DNA of 64,000 nt, taken from positions 31,328,533 through 31,392,532 of the forward strand of contig JAKZAP010000001.1 in the NCBI GenBank assembly GCA_023053575.1, written 5' to 3'. The translations under genes and the position numbers were made by a program. The stretch's first letter is position 1; the number at the start of each line of letters is the position of its first letter. The stretch comes from Branchinecta lynchi. Its lineage: Eukaryota > Arthropoda > Branchiopoda > Anostraca > Branchinectidae. A model generated the notes under the pieces. That model was given only the letters and a program-made list of their open reading frames with translations. It ran no database searches and was not told where the DNA came from. Below, in pieces: positions 24,540 to 37,300 of the stretch.

Positions 24540-25018
24540 ACTTGTTCTTGACATATGTCAAGTTTCATGCATGTCTAATTACCCTTTCCAAAGTTTTGCT
24601 TGTTAGTAGTTTCTGGATTTCCCATCCCTCCACTATGGCCGGATCTGGGAAGTGATTATTTCCAAATCAATCTGGTTTTGGAGTCCCAATCTGGAACAGT
24701 AGCAAAATCCTTAAGCTGTAGATGTCCCTGCATTCGCCTCTAAACACAAGCTTGAATAGCACAGTGGGCTAGTGTGCGAGTCTTTCACCAAAGAGGATGT
24801 CGGATCATACCACATCTGGAGAAAGTCGGATCGGGGAAGTGATTATTTATAAGTTAATCTGATCGGGTCCCTGATATGCCTGCCAGGCTTCGTCGTCCTA
24901 GCTTGTTTGGAAATGCCCGAACTAGCAAAACCTGGACCGACCACCCGACCGACAGACCGACAGAAACTGCGACCGCTATATGGCACTTGGCCGAAGGGCA
25001 AGTGCCATAAAAAGTGGT
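24540..25018 (+). repeat. Family A SINE-like copy upstream of the acetylhydrolase start
   Basis: In the plus direction, a degenerate tRNA-like head has TAGCACAGTGG (24757-24767) and GTCGGATCATACC (24799-24811). Then come GATCGGGGAAGTGATTATTT, CGTCGTCCTAGC, a CGACCGACAGACCGAC stretch and the hairpin TATGGCACTTGGCCGAAGGG, ending in AAAAA. It has the same order as the minus-strand copy at 10741-11070. Confidence 0.65.
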
Positions 25019-25183
25019 GACGGTGAGCAAATAGCAAGAGCTTCTTCGGTTTCTACTGGGTCTGGGGGCTAAATGTCTGAGCGTGTAACTGTAGGCTACT
25101 GGTTTTTCAACGACGTTCGCCTCCCGTAGGGTTGCACAATGTCTTATTTTGCTTTTTCCTTTAGGTGATTTGTCCCTAGTAAG

Positions 25184-25232
25184 ATGACTGTAGCTAAGTA
25201 CAAGGGCAAATGGCATATTCCTGTGCCTTCTG
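25184..25232 (+). CDS. PAFAH2: PAF acetylhydrolase exon 1, start codon
   Basis: Encodes residues 1-16 and the first base of Gly17, reading MTVAKYKGKWHIPVPS. This is followed by donor GTAAGT. The PVPSG-PF junction matches the N-terminal PVPTGP-type motif of the family. The ATG at 25184 is the only in-frame start near the motif. An acceptor-like TTTTTCCTTTAG ends at 25164, so a further 5' untranslated exon is possible. A family A repeat ends about 165 bp upstream. Confidence 0.85.
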
Positions 25233-28200
25233 GTAAGTAGTTTTAAAATTTGCTCGCTATTGGGTACGTCAGTCATATAGAAGTTTCGGGTTCTTACCGT
25301 AGATTAACGTTTTTACAATGTTAGACTAAACGTCCATGGTCTGATCAATGGATGTCCTCAGAAGTATTCCTATCCTTTTTATTGGAAGCTGTTTTTGTGT
25401 ATAGTGCCTTATTAGTTAAATTTATTTTGCCGGATTTCAGGTTTTGCAGAAGAATGCGATAACCAGACCAGGGTTGACATAACTAGTTTTTGTTGCAGAA
25501 GAATGCGATAACCAGACCAGGGTTGATAAACTAGTTTTTGTCACAGCCTGATTTCGGTAGAAAAAAACCTGCAGACAAAAAAGTCGATGTATATTTGACA
25601 TTATTTTGTACAAGACGTGCCAAGAAAAATGTCGGTATACTTTTGATGCTCGTGTAATATGCCTGAGCTGTCGGGAGCTTCGCGCCCGACAAAAGCTTAT
25701 TGTGGGCAAAATTGTGCCAAGAGATTCCCTTTTCAGACCAAGGAGTCCCCCTTACACTCCTTAGTTAGTCCCCATGTGTCAGAAAGTGAGCAGTGTCGTA
25801 ATAAGCTGGACTACTGGAAATAACTTTTAGTAGAACCTCCTTTTCCGGTTTGGTGATGTAGGCTACTGAAACAAACGTAACTTTTGGTAGAACTCCTTTC
25901 TGGTTTGGTACCGTATTGTAGTGGAATTGGTACCGTATTGTAGTGGAGTAAGCTCGGGAATAAACAAAACAAGCGAACAGTGAAAAGTGTCCTGTGTTCA
26001 CCGTGTGTTTTTTTTTATTTTCCATCAAATGACAACTTAGTGACCTTGAAAAGTCACTGGCACATCTGGACGTTTTTTTTTTAAAGCTGATGATTAAAAG
26101 ATCCGGCCGATTGTCCGAATGTGTTCTGTTCCAGCTAACTTCTGTGAATCGGCTGTAATAAGACACTTTTTGATGAATACGAGGGTCGCCATTTAGTAAT
26201 CCCCCCCCCCTAGTTCCGCACTGGGATCCTTTAGATTGTCCTTTAGATAGGATCCCTGTTCTGAGGCAGGAGCCCTGTTCCGATTCACCATGAAAGTACA
26301 GCAGTCCTTTTTCATCAGCGTTAGCCTCATTGACGAACAAAGCTCCGACCAGGGGTGTCCTTAGGGAACCCAGGCCTATTTCTGAGTCGCGCAATTAAAA
26401 GAGATTTTCCACTGGGTGCAAAACTTTCTTGATATCTTGAAATGTTTTTTGTTAAGAGTCCCTTTGAAGGGTTGTCTTACGTCACAGCTAAATTAGGGCC
26501 TACGCTAATCGACAGGGTTATAACCAGATCCGTTACTAGCCAAAATGTTTGGGTGGGGGCAAGGTATTTACCGAATGGCTGGTAATTTTTACCGACTGTT
26601 TTTACAGAAAAAACTACTCTTTTTAGAAAAAATTACTGTTTTGACGAAAAATCCACCGGTTTCTAGGAAAACCGACTGTTTTCAAGAAAAAATCTATTAT
26701 TTTACGAAAATCCGACTGTTTTTAAGAAAAATCGACTGTTTCCAAGAAAAAAATCAACTGTTTTTACGAAAATTCGAGGCGCTTCGCTCCGACTCGGTTA
26801 TATTTGGGGGGAGGCGGGCGCCCCACCTCCCCCCATACGTGACGCCACTGGTTGTAACCATTAGTTTCCATGCTAGCCAAAAGGGTTAACCTCTTAATCC
26901 CTTTAGTAGGCGACTTTAGTTATAACCCCTTCTAAGGAAAGACTTTTACTCTGTAAAGCGAAGTCCTTTCCTGTCTGAAATTCGTTTTTGTTGATTGCAG
27001 GTCCTTTTGTGGTGGGGAGCCTGGATATCCTGACCCCAGGATCTGCGAAAGAGGGTACATTTGCCAGGCTGTACTATCCTGCAGATGGCAAAAATCACTA
27101 TGTAAGTCACGCATTATATTAAATTGTGTACTAGTCTAGTTACATCAAGAACAAATAATCTGACAGGACCTGGGCTCCCTCTCTCTGTAGTAATATGACC
27201 ATGCGGAGTCGAATATTTCCCCATACCCTGTCTGCTACGAACGAGCGGAGGTTACTAGATTCGCGCCACATCACGTTTCATTACCTCTACAAGTAGCTAA
27301 ATCGCTGTTGTCACTGGTGGGGAAAAGTAGGAGTCAAAGCTGATTTGTTCTATGGACACGCTTCAGAGCGGGTCAGCGCGCGGAGTACGCCTCCTGCCAG
27401 CCTCCTTCACTGTCTTCACTTGTGCGATAAGCAACGGCGAAGACGGAACAGGAGTGAACGGGTATCAACATTAGCTTAAAGCTAGAGTAAATACCGCTCA
27501 GTTTACCAGGGTTTTCATAGTCGCTGCATGAGACGAAAGACAGAAGTTCTATCTGATTATTTGTACTTTGTTACAGTTAGTCCATACGAGATGAAGCAGC
27601 TTTTAATCAATGAATATTTCAGTACTGCCCTGAGAAATTTGATTGACATGTTGTATTTCTCCTGGAAAGCTGCAACGGTTTCAAGCGTGCTAAACCCCGC
27701 GTAAAGCTCGGCAATTTTCCATAGCCGCGTATAGCGGTTATTTTTTTTAAAGAACTTTCGCATCATATCTGCCGAACTTGATGTATGTGTATAGAAATTA
27801 TGGTTTGAAATGAATTATACATACTAGTAATATTCTGTATACCGTATTAAGTGATAACTTAGGATGAGATATGTGGTATAGTTTATGAAATCAGTACAGA
27901 ATCTTTAATATTGTGTATCATATAATGGCCACATGACAGTCCTGTGCTGTGATTGACTGAAACAAAAACATTGCCAGAAAAAAAGACCAGACGTATAGTC
28001 ACTCGTTCTTTTAGTTAAATCTGCAGATACAGAGAGAAATTTGACGAAGAATGGGTGAGGCCAAAAATGCCCACAGCTGCTGCTGTTTCTATGGGGACTG
28101 TTTTTTTTAAACTCTTATTTTCTCCACAGTTCCTGGTTCAGAGAGAACACGTTCTTATCTTCGTTGCAGGAACGCCATGATGCTTGGTCCCATTGGATCG

Positions 28201-31200
28201 ATTATGAGTGCATTCGAGGTCTGTGTACGGTGACCTCGCTACCACTCCCAGTTGTTGTTCTGGAGAAGGTTTTGAATTGGATGTGGGGTACGTGATTAAT
28301 GGCTACTTATTTATTTATTTATCTTTCCCGCCAAAGAGGATAACAGCGGATTTTCAGAGTTGAAAATTAAATAAGAGCAAATCGCACAACAAACACTAAA
28401 AGTTCAGAAGATGATAAAGACTGTGACGCACGGGAAGCTGAGATGGGACGTTGAGGCTGTTATTGACTATTGCGAAACTCTCTGCGTAGACACTTTTCTC
28501 TGTTATTGGACAGAAACTTCTCAACGAGTGTGGTGAAACGCCTAAAGATGTTTAACAGCAAAACACTTTACCAATCGAGTAACCGCTGAATGATTGAATT
28601 TAACCGTGAAGTTCAAGTTCTTTTATTGTTTGAATATACATATTTAACACTATTTACATAACGTCCCCAGCAGGGAGACTGGCTCGAAAGCCGGGCGACA
28701 AACAGGATAAACAAACAAACCCAGAAGAAACGGATGCCATCACACTTCTCACTCTATGTCACACCAAAAAATATATACCAATTTCTTTTTTTTTTAATTA
28801 TTATTATTATTTATCCGATAGCTAAACGGCCGGGATTATTTTTAGCTAGTCTCTTTAATTCTATGAAAAATGTATAGCCTGCGTAGTTGTATGAATAGTT
28901 GTACGAAAAAGTTGCATGTATTTATATGCATTAGCAAAGAATACTAACATTTGATGTGCATAAGACTGGGCCACTCTTAAGCAGTAGTATCCAGTTGCAT
29001 CCTGTCTTGCTATAGTAATATCCAGTTTTGCTAATAGTTGCATGCAGTAAAATGCAGTAACACGGTAGCCTTGACATAGAAGCATATAGTAGCCAGTTCG
29101 CACTGCATGCTACTTTTTCGCACAAGTTCGAAGTACTATTTTAAAATAAAATTTTCATCGGGCCTATATTTAGGGGGGAGGGGAGGGGGGCTGAAATTAA
29201 GGGATGAAATAAAATATGTTTTGAAGCTAATGAAAGAATCGTTGCAGGGGTAAGGTTACATGCTGAATCTATATTCGAGCTTTTTTTTTTCCTGCCGGAC
29301 AGATAGTTCACCCGGAATCCGGCAAAAGCCGGAAATTTTGTAGAAGTTAAAAATTGCTTAAAAAGGATTGCATATTCGGTAGACATGCTGAATCCAGTTT
29401 TGAATATTATTTTCTTGCCATACAAGTAGTTCATCCGGAAACCGGCCAAAACCGGAAATTTGGTATCTACTTTTTCGTACAACTTCATACTAGTATCTTG
29501 AGATAAATTTTTAATCGGGGAGTGAGCACAAAGATTGAATTATACACGACCGGAATAGAACAGGTCGTTCCTAGAACTTATTTGCTCCGAAGCATCACGT
29601 GAGGCAAAGTAGTATTTGTTCTACTAAAATGTCTACATCTGTGATTAGGAAATCTCCAGAAAGCAATACTGCCGTGTCTAGGGCTAGGTCGCATAAGCAC
29701 ACGCGTTTACATGGCCGTTTTGAAGGAAACTGCCTCATCGCCACGGTCCGGAAGTGTATCTCAGATAGCCTATAGTAAGTGAGATAACGGGCTTGGAACA
29801 TTGGTTTACCTTTGTTCTGATGTAACAGCCTCAAGTCCTTTGCTACAACGAATCAGATTTTAATCTGACTGCACCGTTTTCACAGGAAAGTGCAGTGTAT
29901 ACGTAGTTTCCCATAGCGACCGTCGCTGAATAACAAAACTTTGACAAATTGGAATGGTATATCCAGTCGGCGGTCACAGGGATACGTTGCTGTCCACAGT
30001 AACAAAAAAAATAGCTGACAGAATCTACTGAGTGCGACCTTGAATCTCACGCCTGAAAGGTTGTGTGATGGTGACCAAAGCAACGTAGACAGATTCGAAA
30101 CAGTCAAATCTGCGGAAAGCATAGGATGAAACTTTCCATGAGGCTTTCACTAGCCTCATGGAAGGAGTTTCAGACTGTGGCAAAAGACAAAAATAAATTA
30201 AGACACGTGTCAAATTTGCACTAGATCTGTCTGCACTTTTACTCTGTCGTTTCTCATTGCACTGGCAGAAGTTTCATAACAGATAACTCTTTTGGAGTAG
30301 CTTCTGTGTTTTTCGAGCGTTACGCATTTTAACGTTCTGTAGCACAAGTACTGCCAGGAATAGCCGAAATACCGTCGAAAAAGTCCCGGCTGGCTTTTCC
30401 GATATGATATGATATGATATATTTGCTTAGAGCCCGAGGGCCATCGCATACAAAACAAAATACAAAACAAATAAAAAAACAAACATCAACTCTTCTGGTA
30501 AATCTTAACTACAAAAACTCTTCTCTATGATTCCAACCTATCCGCATCATGATGACAAGCAAAAAAGTCAACAGATGTTTTGTCGGCTCTCTTTATACGC
30601 ATAACGTTTTAAAGCGTAACGTTCGAAAAACATAACAGCTAACATCCTAAGTGTTATCTGTGAAACCGCACATCCCTCTTTTATCGTTATTTCTGACATT
30701 GTGTTCACTGTCAGAAGTTTCATAACAGATAGCGTATAATTTTTAGGTACATTAAAATCAAGAATTGAAGACCAACAGATTCAGTAGTGGTGGAATGATC
30801 TTCACAAGTCATCTAGTCTGAAACTGTATCAGGAAATTAAAGAGTGTTTTGGTACTGAGTTCTATTTAAAGTTGAAAATCCCAGTAAAATTTATTCGTTT
30901 GTGGATCCAGGCAAGAGCAAACTGTCTACCAGTACTTAGAAAAAGTTTTTGGAAAAGGAAAAGTGGTGGTCCGGAAGCGCAGTATCCTTGTCCTTTTTGT
31001 AATTCGAGTGATGAGGGGCTGGGCCATGTTCTCTTGAGGTGTGAGGAGCTTTCTAATATAAGGGGTACTCTTTTTCAGAATGGGGGGGATGAGCTACTTC
31101 TAGGTATCCTTGAGTCTACAAATGCTAGGTCTATAGTGTGTTTTGGCATTATTGTAGAAAAAGTTATTAGTTTAGCAGAAAGTCGGTAGGATATTAAGTT

Positions 31201-31278
31201 AAGAATGTGAGGTTGTTTGTTAGTTGAGATTGTTGTTTGTTTTGTTTTTGTGTATATGGCTTAATCGCTTTCAAATAC

Positions 31279-31334
<56 letters not shown>

Positions 31335-34300
31335 CACTTTCAAGAATAACACCTTTTCACTGAGAAATAAAGTGTTATGACCAATTAAGTTTACACTATT
31401 TCGTACCTATATCTCCAACACCTTCAATTGGTAAAAATACTAACGGGGACGAAAGAAACATAACAGATAACATCCCAAAGTGTTATCTGCTGAAACCGCG
31501 CATCCTTCTGTTGTCGTTATGTAACTTCTGACAGTCTAGCATTTTTACCTATTGAAGGTGTTGTTGGAGATCTAGGCACGAAATAGTTTAAACTTAATTG
31601 GTCCTAACACTTTATTTCTAAGTGAAAAGGTGTTATTCTCGAAAGTGTTATGCGCAATCTGTTATGAAACTTCTGACAGTGTTATGACGGGTTGAAAAAA
31701 AAAAAAAGTAAATAATTATTACGCATCTGATGCAATTGCTTAATTCAAAGCTGTTTGTGTCTAGAATCGGAATTTGTTTGTGTTATAGGGAAATTGAAAT
31801 GATGGAAGCGATTTCTCGGAGCGCAGGAAGTGATTGTGGAATTTTGGTTAATTATTAGCGCCAATCGGAGACAGGTCAACAATATCTTATTATTATTATT
31901 ATTTATTTGAATCTTTCAAACTGAAGAATAATATCCCGACGAAAAATTTGTAGCCTGAGTAGTTGTATGACAGTTGTACGAAAAAGTTCCATGTATTCAT
32001 ATGTGATAGTAAAGAATACTATCAATTAATGTGCCTCAGACTGGGCCAATCTTACGCAGTAGTACGGTAGTACCCAGTAGCATCCTGTTTTACTATAGTA
32101 GCATCCAGTCTTGCTAATAGTAGCATGCAATATAATTAAGGTAGACTGCAGTAACACGGTAGACTTGACTTATAAGCGTGTAGTATCATCAGTTCGTACT
32201 GCATGCTACTTTTTCGTACAACTTCATACTACTATTTTGAGTTTTTTTTTTTATCGGGATACAAAAAGAAACAACAACATGTCAGACTGACACATACTTA
32301 GATACAAATAAATAGCTGACCGTTAAAAACAAATTAACGTACTAAATCTCCAATGAAATACAAAGGAAAAAAACAAAGATGAAAATAAACACACCCATCA
32401 CAAAAATGGGAATCAGAAAAAGGAAAAGATTGTAGTGAACAAGAGTGTTGTCAGCCTTTTTATGAAAGTTTTGGATTTTACTGTTGTTTCCAAAGGAAAA
32501 TTTTGGAGACTTTCTCGCATTGGGATATCTTCTTTCAGGCTCCGTCCACATTCCGGCGGTCGTAGAGGCCACCCCGATTAAGAAGCCACATCCTTTTGTA
32601 ATGCTAAGCCATGGATTGGGGGCTAATCGAACAATGTATTCTCAAATTGCTATTGACCTTGCCTCGCATGGATTCATCGTCATGAACATTGAACACAGGT
32701 AAGAGCTCAATGTATGTTCACCCTGTATGCGCGTTCACGGCTGCTCGAGAGCGGCATTGATTTTAGTATTGATATAAAAAAAAAAAAAATGGGCCATGTT
32801 TCGTCTTTTTTCTTTTTTTTTTAATACTCTTTATTATACAAACCATCTTTTATATGCTAAACTACATGAACACACCTTCCGTATACCCCTCACCATCCTT
32901 CAGACATGTAGCTGCTACTTTTGACTGCAGGAAAGCCCGAATGGGCCTGTGGGGCAGTCATGTTGGTCAGCTGCTTGTGCCGAAAATCCGTGCCGAAATG
33001 GATTTTTTTTTCGGAACGGTGCCGAAAACTACACTCTGTTAGAAGTTTCATAAGAGACAACAGAAGGATGCGCGGTTTCAACAGACAGTGCGTAACAGAT
33101 AACACTTGGGATGTTATCTTTTGTGTTGGAAAAGTTAGACATGAAATGTTATGCAGAAGTGGCAGAACAAGCATTGCCAGGGAGAGCCAAAAACCAGCCA
33201 AAAAAGCATCTACTGACTTGTTGTTTGTCGTTATCATGTCGGAAAATTCAGCAGATGCTTTTTGGCGATTTCTGGCTCTTCCTGGTGGCAACGCTTCTTA
33301 TGCATAGCATTTTCAAACACAAAAGACAACATCCGAAGTGTTGTATGTGACGCACTGTCTGTTGAAACCGCGCATTCTTCTGTTGTCCCTTGTGAAACTT
33401 CAGACAAAATAGTGCCGAAAGTTCGAACTACCCGATGAAAAGTTTATATCAAAATAGTAGTATGAAGTTGTACGAAAAAGCAGTACCAACTGATTCTACT
33501 ACAAGCTTTTATGTCGAGGCTATCGTGTTACTGCATTCTACTGCATGCTACTATTAGCAAGACTGGATGCTACTGTAGCAAGACAGGACGCTACTTGATA
33601 ATACTGCTTAAGATTGGCCCAGTCTGAGGTACAGTAAATGATAGTATTTTTGATGGCCCTTGCCCTTCGGCCAAGTGCCATATAGCGATTTTAATTTCTA
33701 TCCGTCAGTCGGTCTGTCGGTCCCGGTTTTGCTAGTTCGGGCACTTCCAGATAAACTAGGACGATGAAACTTGGTAGACGTAAGGCGTATCAGAGACCCT
33801 ACCAGATTAAATAAGAAATAGTCATTTCCCCGATCCGACCATCTGTCGGAGAGTGGAGGGACGGGGAATCCGGAAATATGAGATATTTTTAGCTTACGAA
33901 CGGGTGATGGGAATTTAATGAAACTTGATATATGGAAGGAACTCATGTCTCGGATGTTCTATTTTAAATCCAGACCGGATCCGGTGACACTGGGGGGAGT
34001 TGGAGGGGAAAACCGGAAATCTTGTGAAACACTTTGAGTGGAGGGACCAAGATGAAACTTGGTGAGAAGAACAAGCACAAGTCCTAGATACGTCATTGAC
34101 ATAAGCCGAACAGATCCGTTCACTTTGGGGCAGTTGGGGGGAGGGGGGGGGTCCGAATTTCTAGCGGTCCCGCGAGTTCGTTGCTTCCTGATATGCTAGG
34201 ACGGTGAAAATTGGCAGGCGTGTCAAGGACCCGACCATATTAAATAGGAAATCAAGGACCAGATCCGACCATCTGGGGGGGGGGCGGAGGGAGGGGGAAA

Positions 34301-37300
34301 CCAAAAATTGAGGCATTTCTAACTTGCGAACGGGTGATCAGATCTTGATGAAAGTTGATATTTAGGATGACGTCGTGTCTCAGAGGTCCCACTTAAAATC
34401 CGGACCGGATCTGATGACACTGGGGGAGCTGGACGAGGGAACCGGAAATCTTGAGAAACGCTTCAAGTGGAGGGATCGGGATGAAACTTGGTAGGAAGAA
34501 CAAGCTCAAGTCCTAGATACGTCATTGATATAACCGGACCGGATCTGGGCACTGTGGGGCAGTTGGGGGGGGGGGTGTCCGGATTTCTAGCGATCCCGCG
34601 AGTTCGGCATACTTCCTGATGTGCTAGAACGATGAAACTTAGCAGGTATGTCAGGGATCCGAACAGATTGACTTGAGAATAGTCGTTTCCCCGATCTAAC
34701 CATCGCGGGGGGAGTGGATGGATGGGGAGTCCGGAATCTAGTGGCATGCTTAACTTTTGAACGGGTGATCGGAATGAAACTTGTCAAGTGAAAGACCTAT
34801 CGCCTCAGATGTTCAGTGATAAGTCCGGGTCGGGTCCGGTACCTGTGGGGGATGGGGTGGGGGCGGGAAACTCAAGAAACGCTTAAAGCAGAGGGATTGC
34901 GGACCATCCGGAACTGCTCAGAACTGAGTGAAACTAAATATCCTATTTCTCTTTCCGAACTGCATTTTTGGATGGCGGGTGCATTTTGTGACGTTCTCAT
35001 CTACTTTCTTGTACCGCCTACTCGGAACAAGTGCCATATGAGCTCGTAGCTCTTGTTTACTATTACCTATCAATGCATGCAACTTTTTCGTACAACTATC
35101 ATACAACGACGCAGGCTAGAAATTTGTCATCGGGTATTTTGAGAAACCCACGAAAGTAGAACTTAAACAGTTTTCAGAACGACAGTGAGCCCTGTTAACT
35201 TTGGAGTGTATTATATATGTCATAGCCGCTTTACTTTCATGTGAAGGCAAAAATAACTCATCGGGACAAAAAAAAATATGACGCGGGTTCTTAGAAAATT
35301 CATTATCTGTTCACCGTGTATTTCAGTCCTCCTCCGTTTAGCAGAATTGACTTTAGCCAAAAGTAAATCTAACCAGGTCCTGGAGCAAACTCCCTTCTCG
35401 GCTCTTTGAAACTTTCATTGACGATCTTGCAGAAAAGGGAAAATGGACCAGTAAAGCCCAGGTCATGATATAATTAGGTCATAAGGGTTTTGTGTTTTAC
35501 GCCTTCCGACATATGGAGTAAAGCAAAAACTTGTATTCTTTTGATCTTGCTATTTCCTGCCTAGTTTATCCTGGACACTTTGCTGACGAGGTCACGGCGT
35601 CCAAACAATTTCAAAAGTTTTACATTACTTTCAGGACCGTCCGAAGTATCCCAACAGAAGAACAAGAGCATTCAAAAGTAAAAAGGAATCACAGAAGGAG
35701 GGTTTAAGTCGAGCTGAAACACTTACCTTTTTCATTCGCTGTCTTAGGGGCGAAAAACAGAGCTAAGGGGGTCTAAAATTTGAGGGTGTTCGAACAACAT
35801 AGTTCTACTGAAGAAGGTTGGACCCCTTAGTAAGAATAGAGGAAAAATGGGTTGACAATTTTTGGAGTTCTGGCATGATTGAAAAAAGCTAGAGAAGAAT
35901 GGATTTGGGGTTTTTAAAGCACAACTCTTACTGGAAATGATATTTTCCCTATAAATGGATCAGAAAAAACGTTTTCGAAAATACCATTGCTTTCCACCTG
36001 AAACTAGTGATTCTGTTTTTACGCTTGTCCATTTTTTTCCAGCCTTCCTGCTCTCCGACGCGGCGGCTAGGCGCAAAAGATTTGAAAACTGAACATGCCT
36101 TGGTTAACAAGACCAAAGGTTTCGATGGGATCCCAAAAATTCAATATCTGATCCAGACAACTGGGTCTTGTCTTAGCCAGATCCAGTCATCGCCAGACTC
36201 CTTGAACATTTTTACAGTTAAAATTCAGAAACAGATTAAGGCCAAATAGCTAGTCATCTGAGAAAACCAAGTTCAGATATGGATTCAGCATGTGTGTTTA
36301 CCCCTATAAGTCATATCTGTTTTGACGAAAACTTCCTGCCACTTCTGCCAATTTCCTGGTTTCGGCCGAACTCCAGAACTACTTGTCCGGCAAAAAAATA
36401 AAGCTCAAAAACTAACTCAGGTATCTTCTTTCCCCAATAATGAACATCAAATCAACTTCAAATAAAAATTTAACTTATAACAAATTTTCCGACTCCAGCC
36501 GGATTCCGGTCGAACTAAATTTCCGGGTAAAATATGATTGTCAAACACGGATTCAGCATCTCTTCTTACCCTTAAGTCGGTTATCTAATCAACTAGAAAT
36601 AAAACTTAAGCTTCTAACAATTCTCCGGTTTTGGCCGGATTCGGGGGGAAACTACATGTCCAGGTAGAAAATTTGTTCACATAAGTTTTCAGCATGTCTT
36701 CTTGCCCTAAATCGAACATCTAATCAACCCCAAATAAAACTTTTAATTTTAACAAACTTTCCGGTTTGGGCCAGATTCCGGGCGAACTACTTGTCCGTCG
36801 AGAAAATGGTTTTCACCATCGTCTTCAGCATGTCTTCCTACCACTAAATTGAACATTTAATCAACTTCAAATAAAACTTTTACTTTTAACAAACTTTCCG
36901 GTTTTATTTTCCGGATGACAAAATGGTTTTCACCATCGTGTTCAGCATGTCTTCTTACCCCATAATCGACTATCAAATTAGCTTTTTCAAAATATTTTGT
37001 TTGCCCCTTAATTTGAACCCCCTCCCCCACCCCTAAATGTAGGGCTACAAAGCCCATCTGCGATCTTGACTGGTCCGACGACCGAACGAATCCTCACACC
37101 AAGTTTCATCAAAATATCTCATTCCCTTCGAGAGTTATCTTGCTTACAGACGGACGGACAGACGGACAACTTTTGCGATGTCATAGGTATCCTTCCACTT
37201 ACGTTTTGGGATCCCAAAAAGTGGGAATATTAAGCAAATGAAAGAAGTAAGAAATTGAAGGTTATCACATCCTTATGTGTGAAAGAGTTGTCAGCGGACA

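Noticed and set aside
25765..26394. Minus-strand frame of 209 codons in intron 1
   Set aside because: No recognisable domain and an internally repetitive peptide; likely chance.
26575..26790. CRISPR-like direct repeats
   Set aside because: The units are contiguous minisatellite repeats within a hAT MITE in an animal genome, with no unique spacers.
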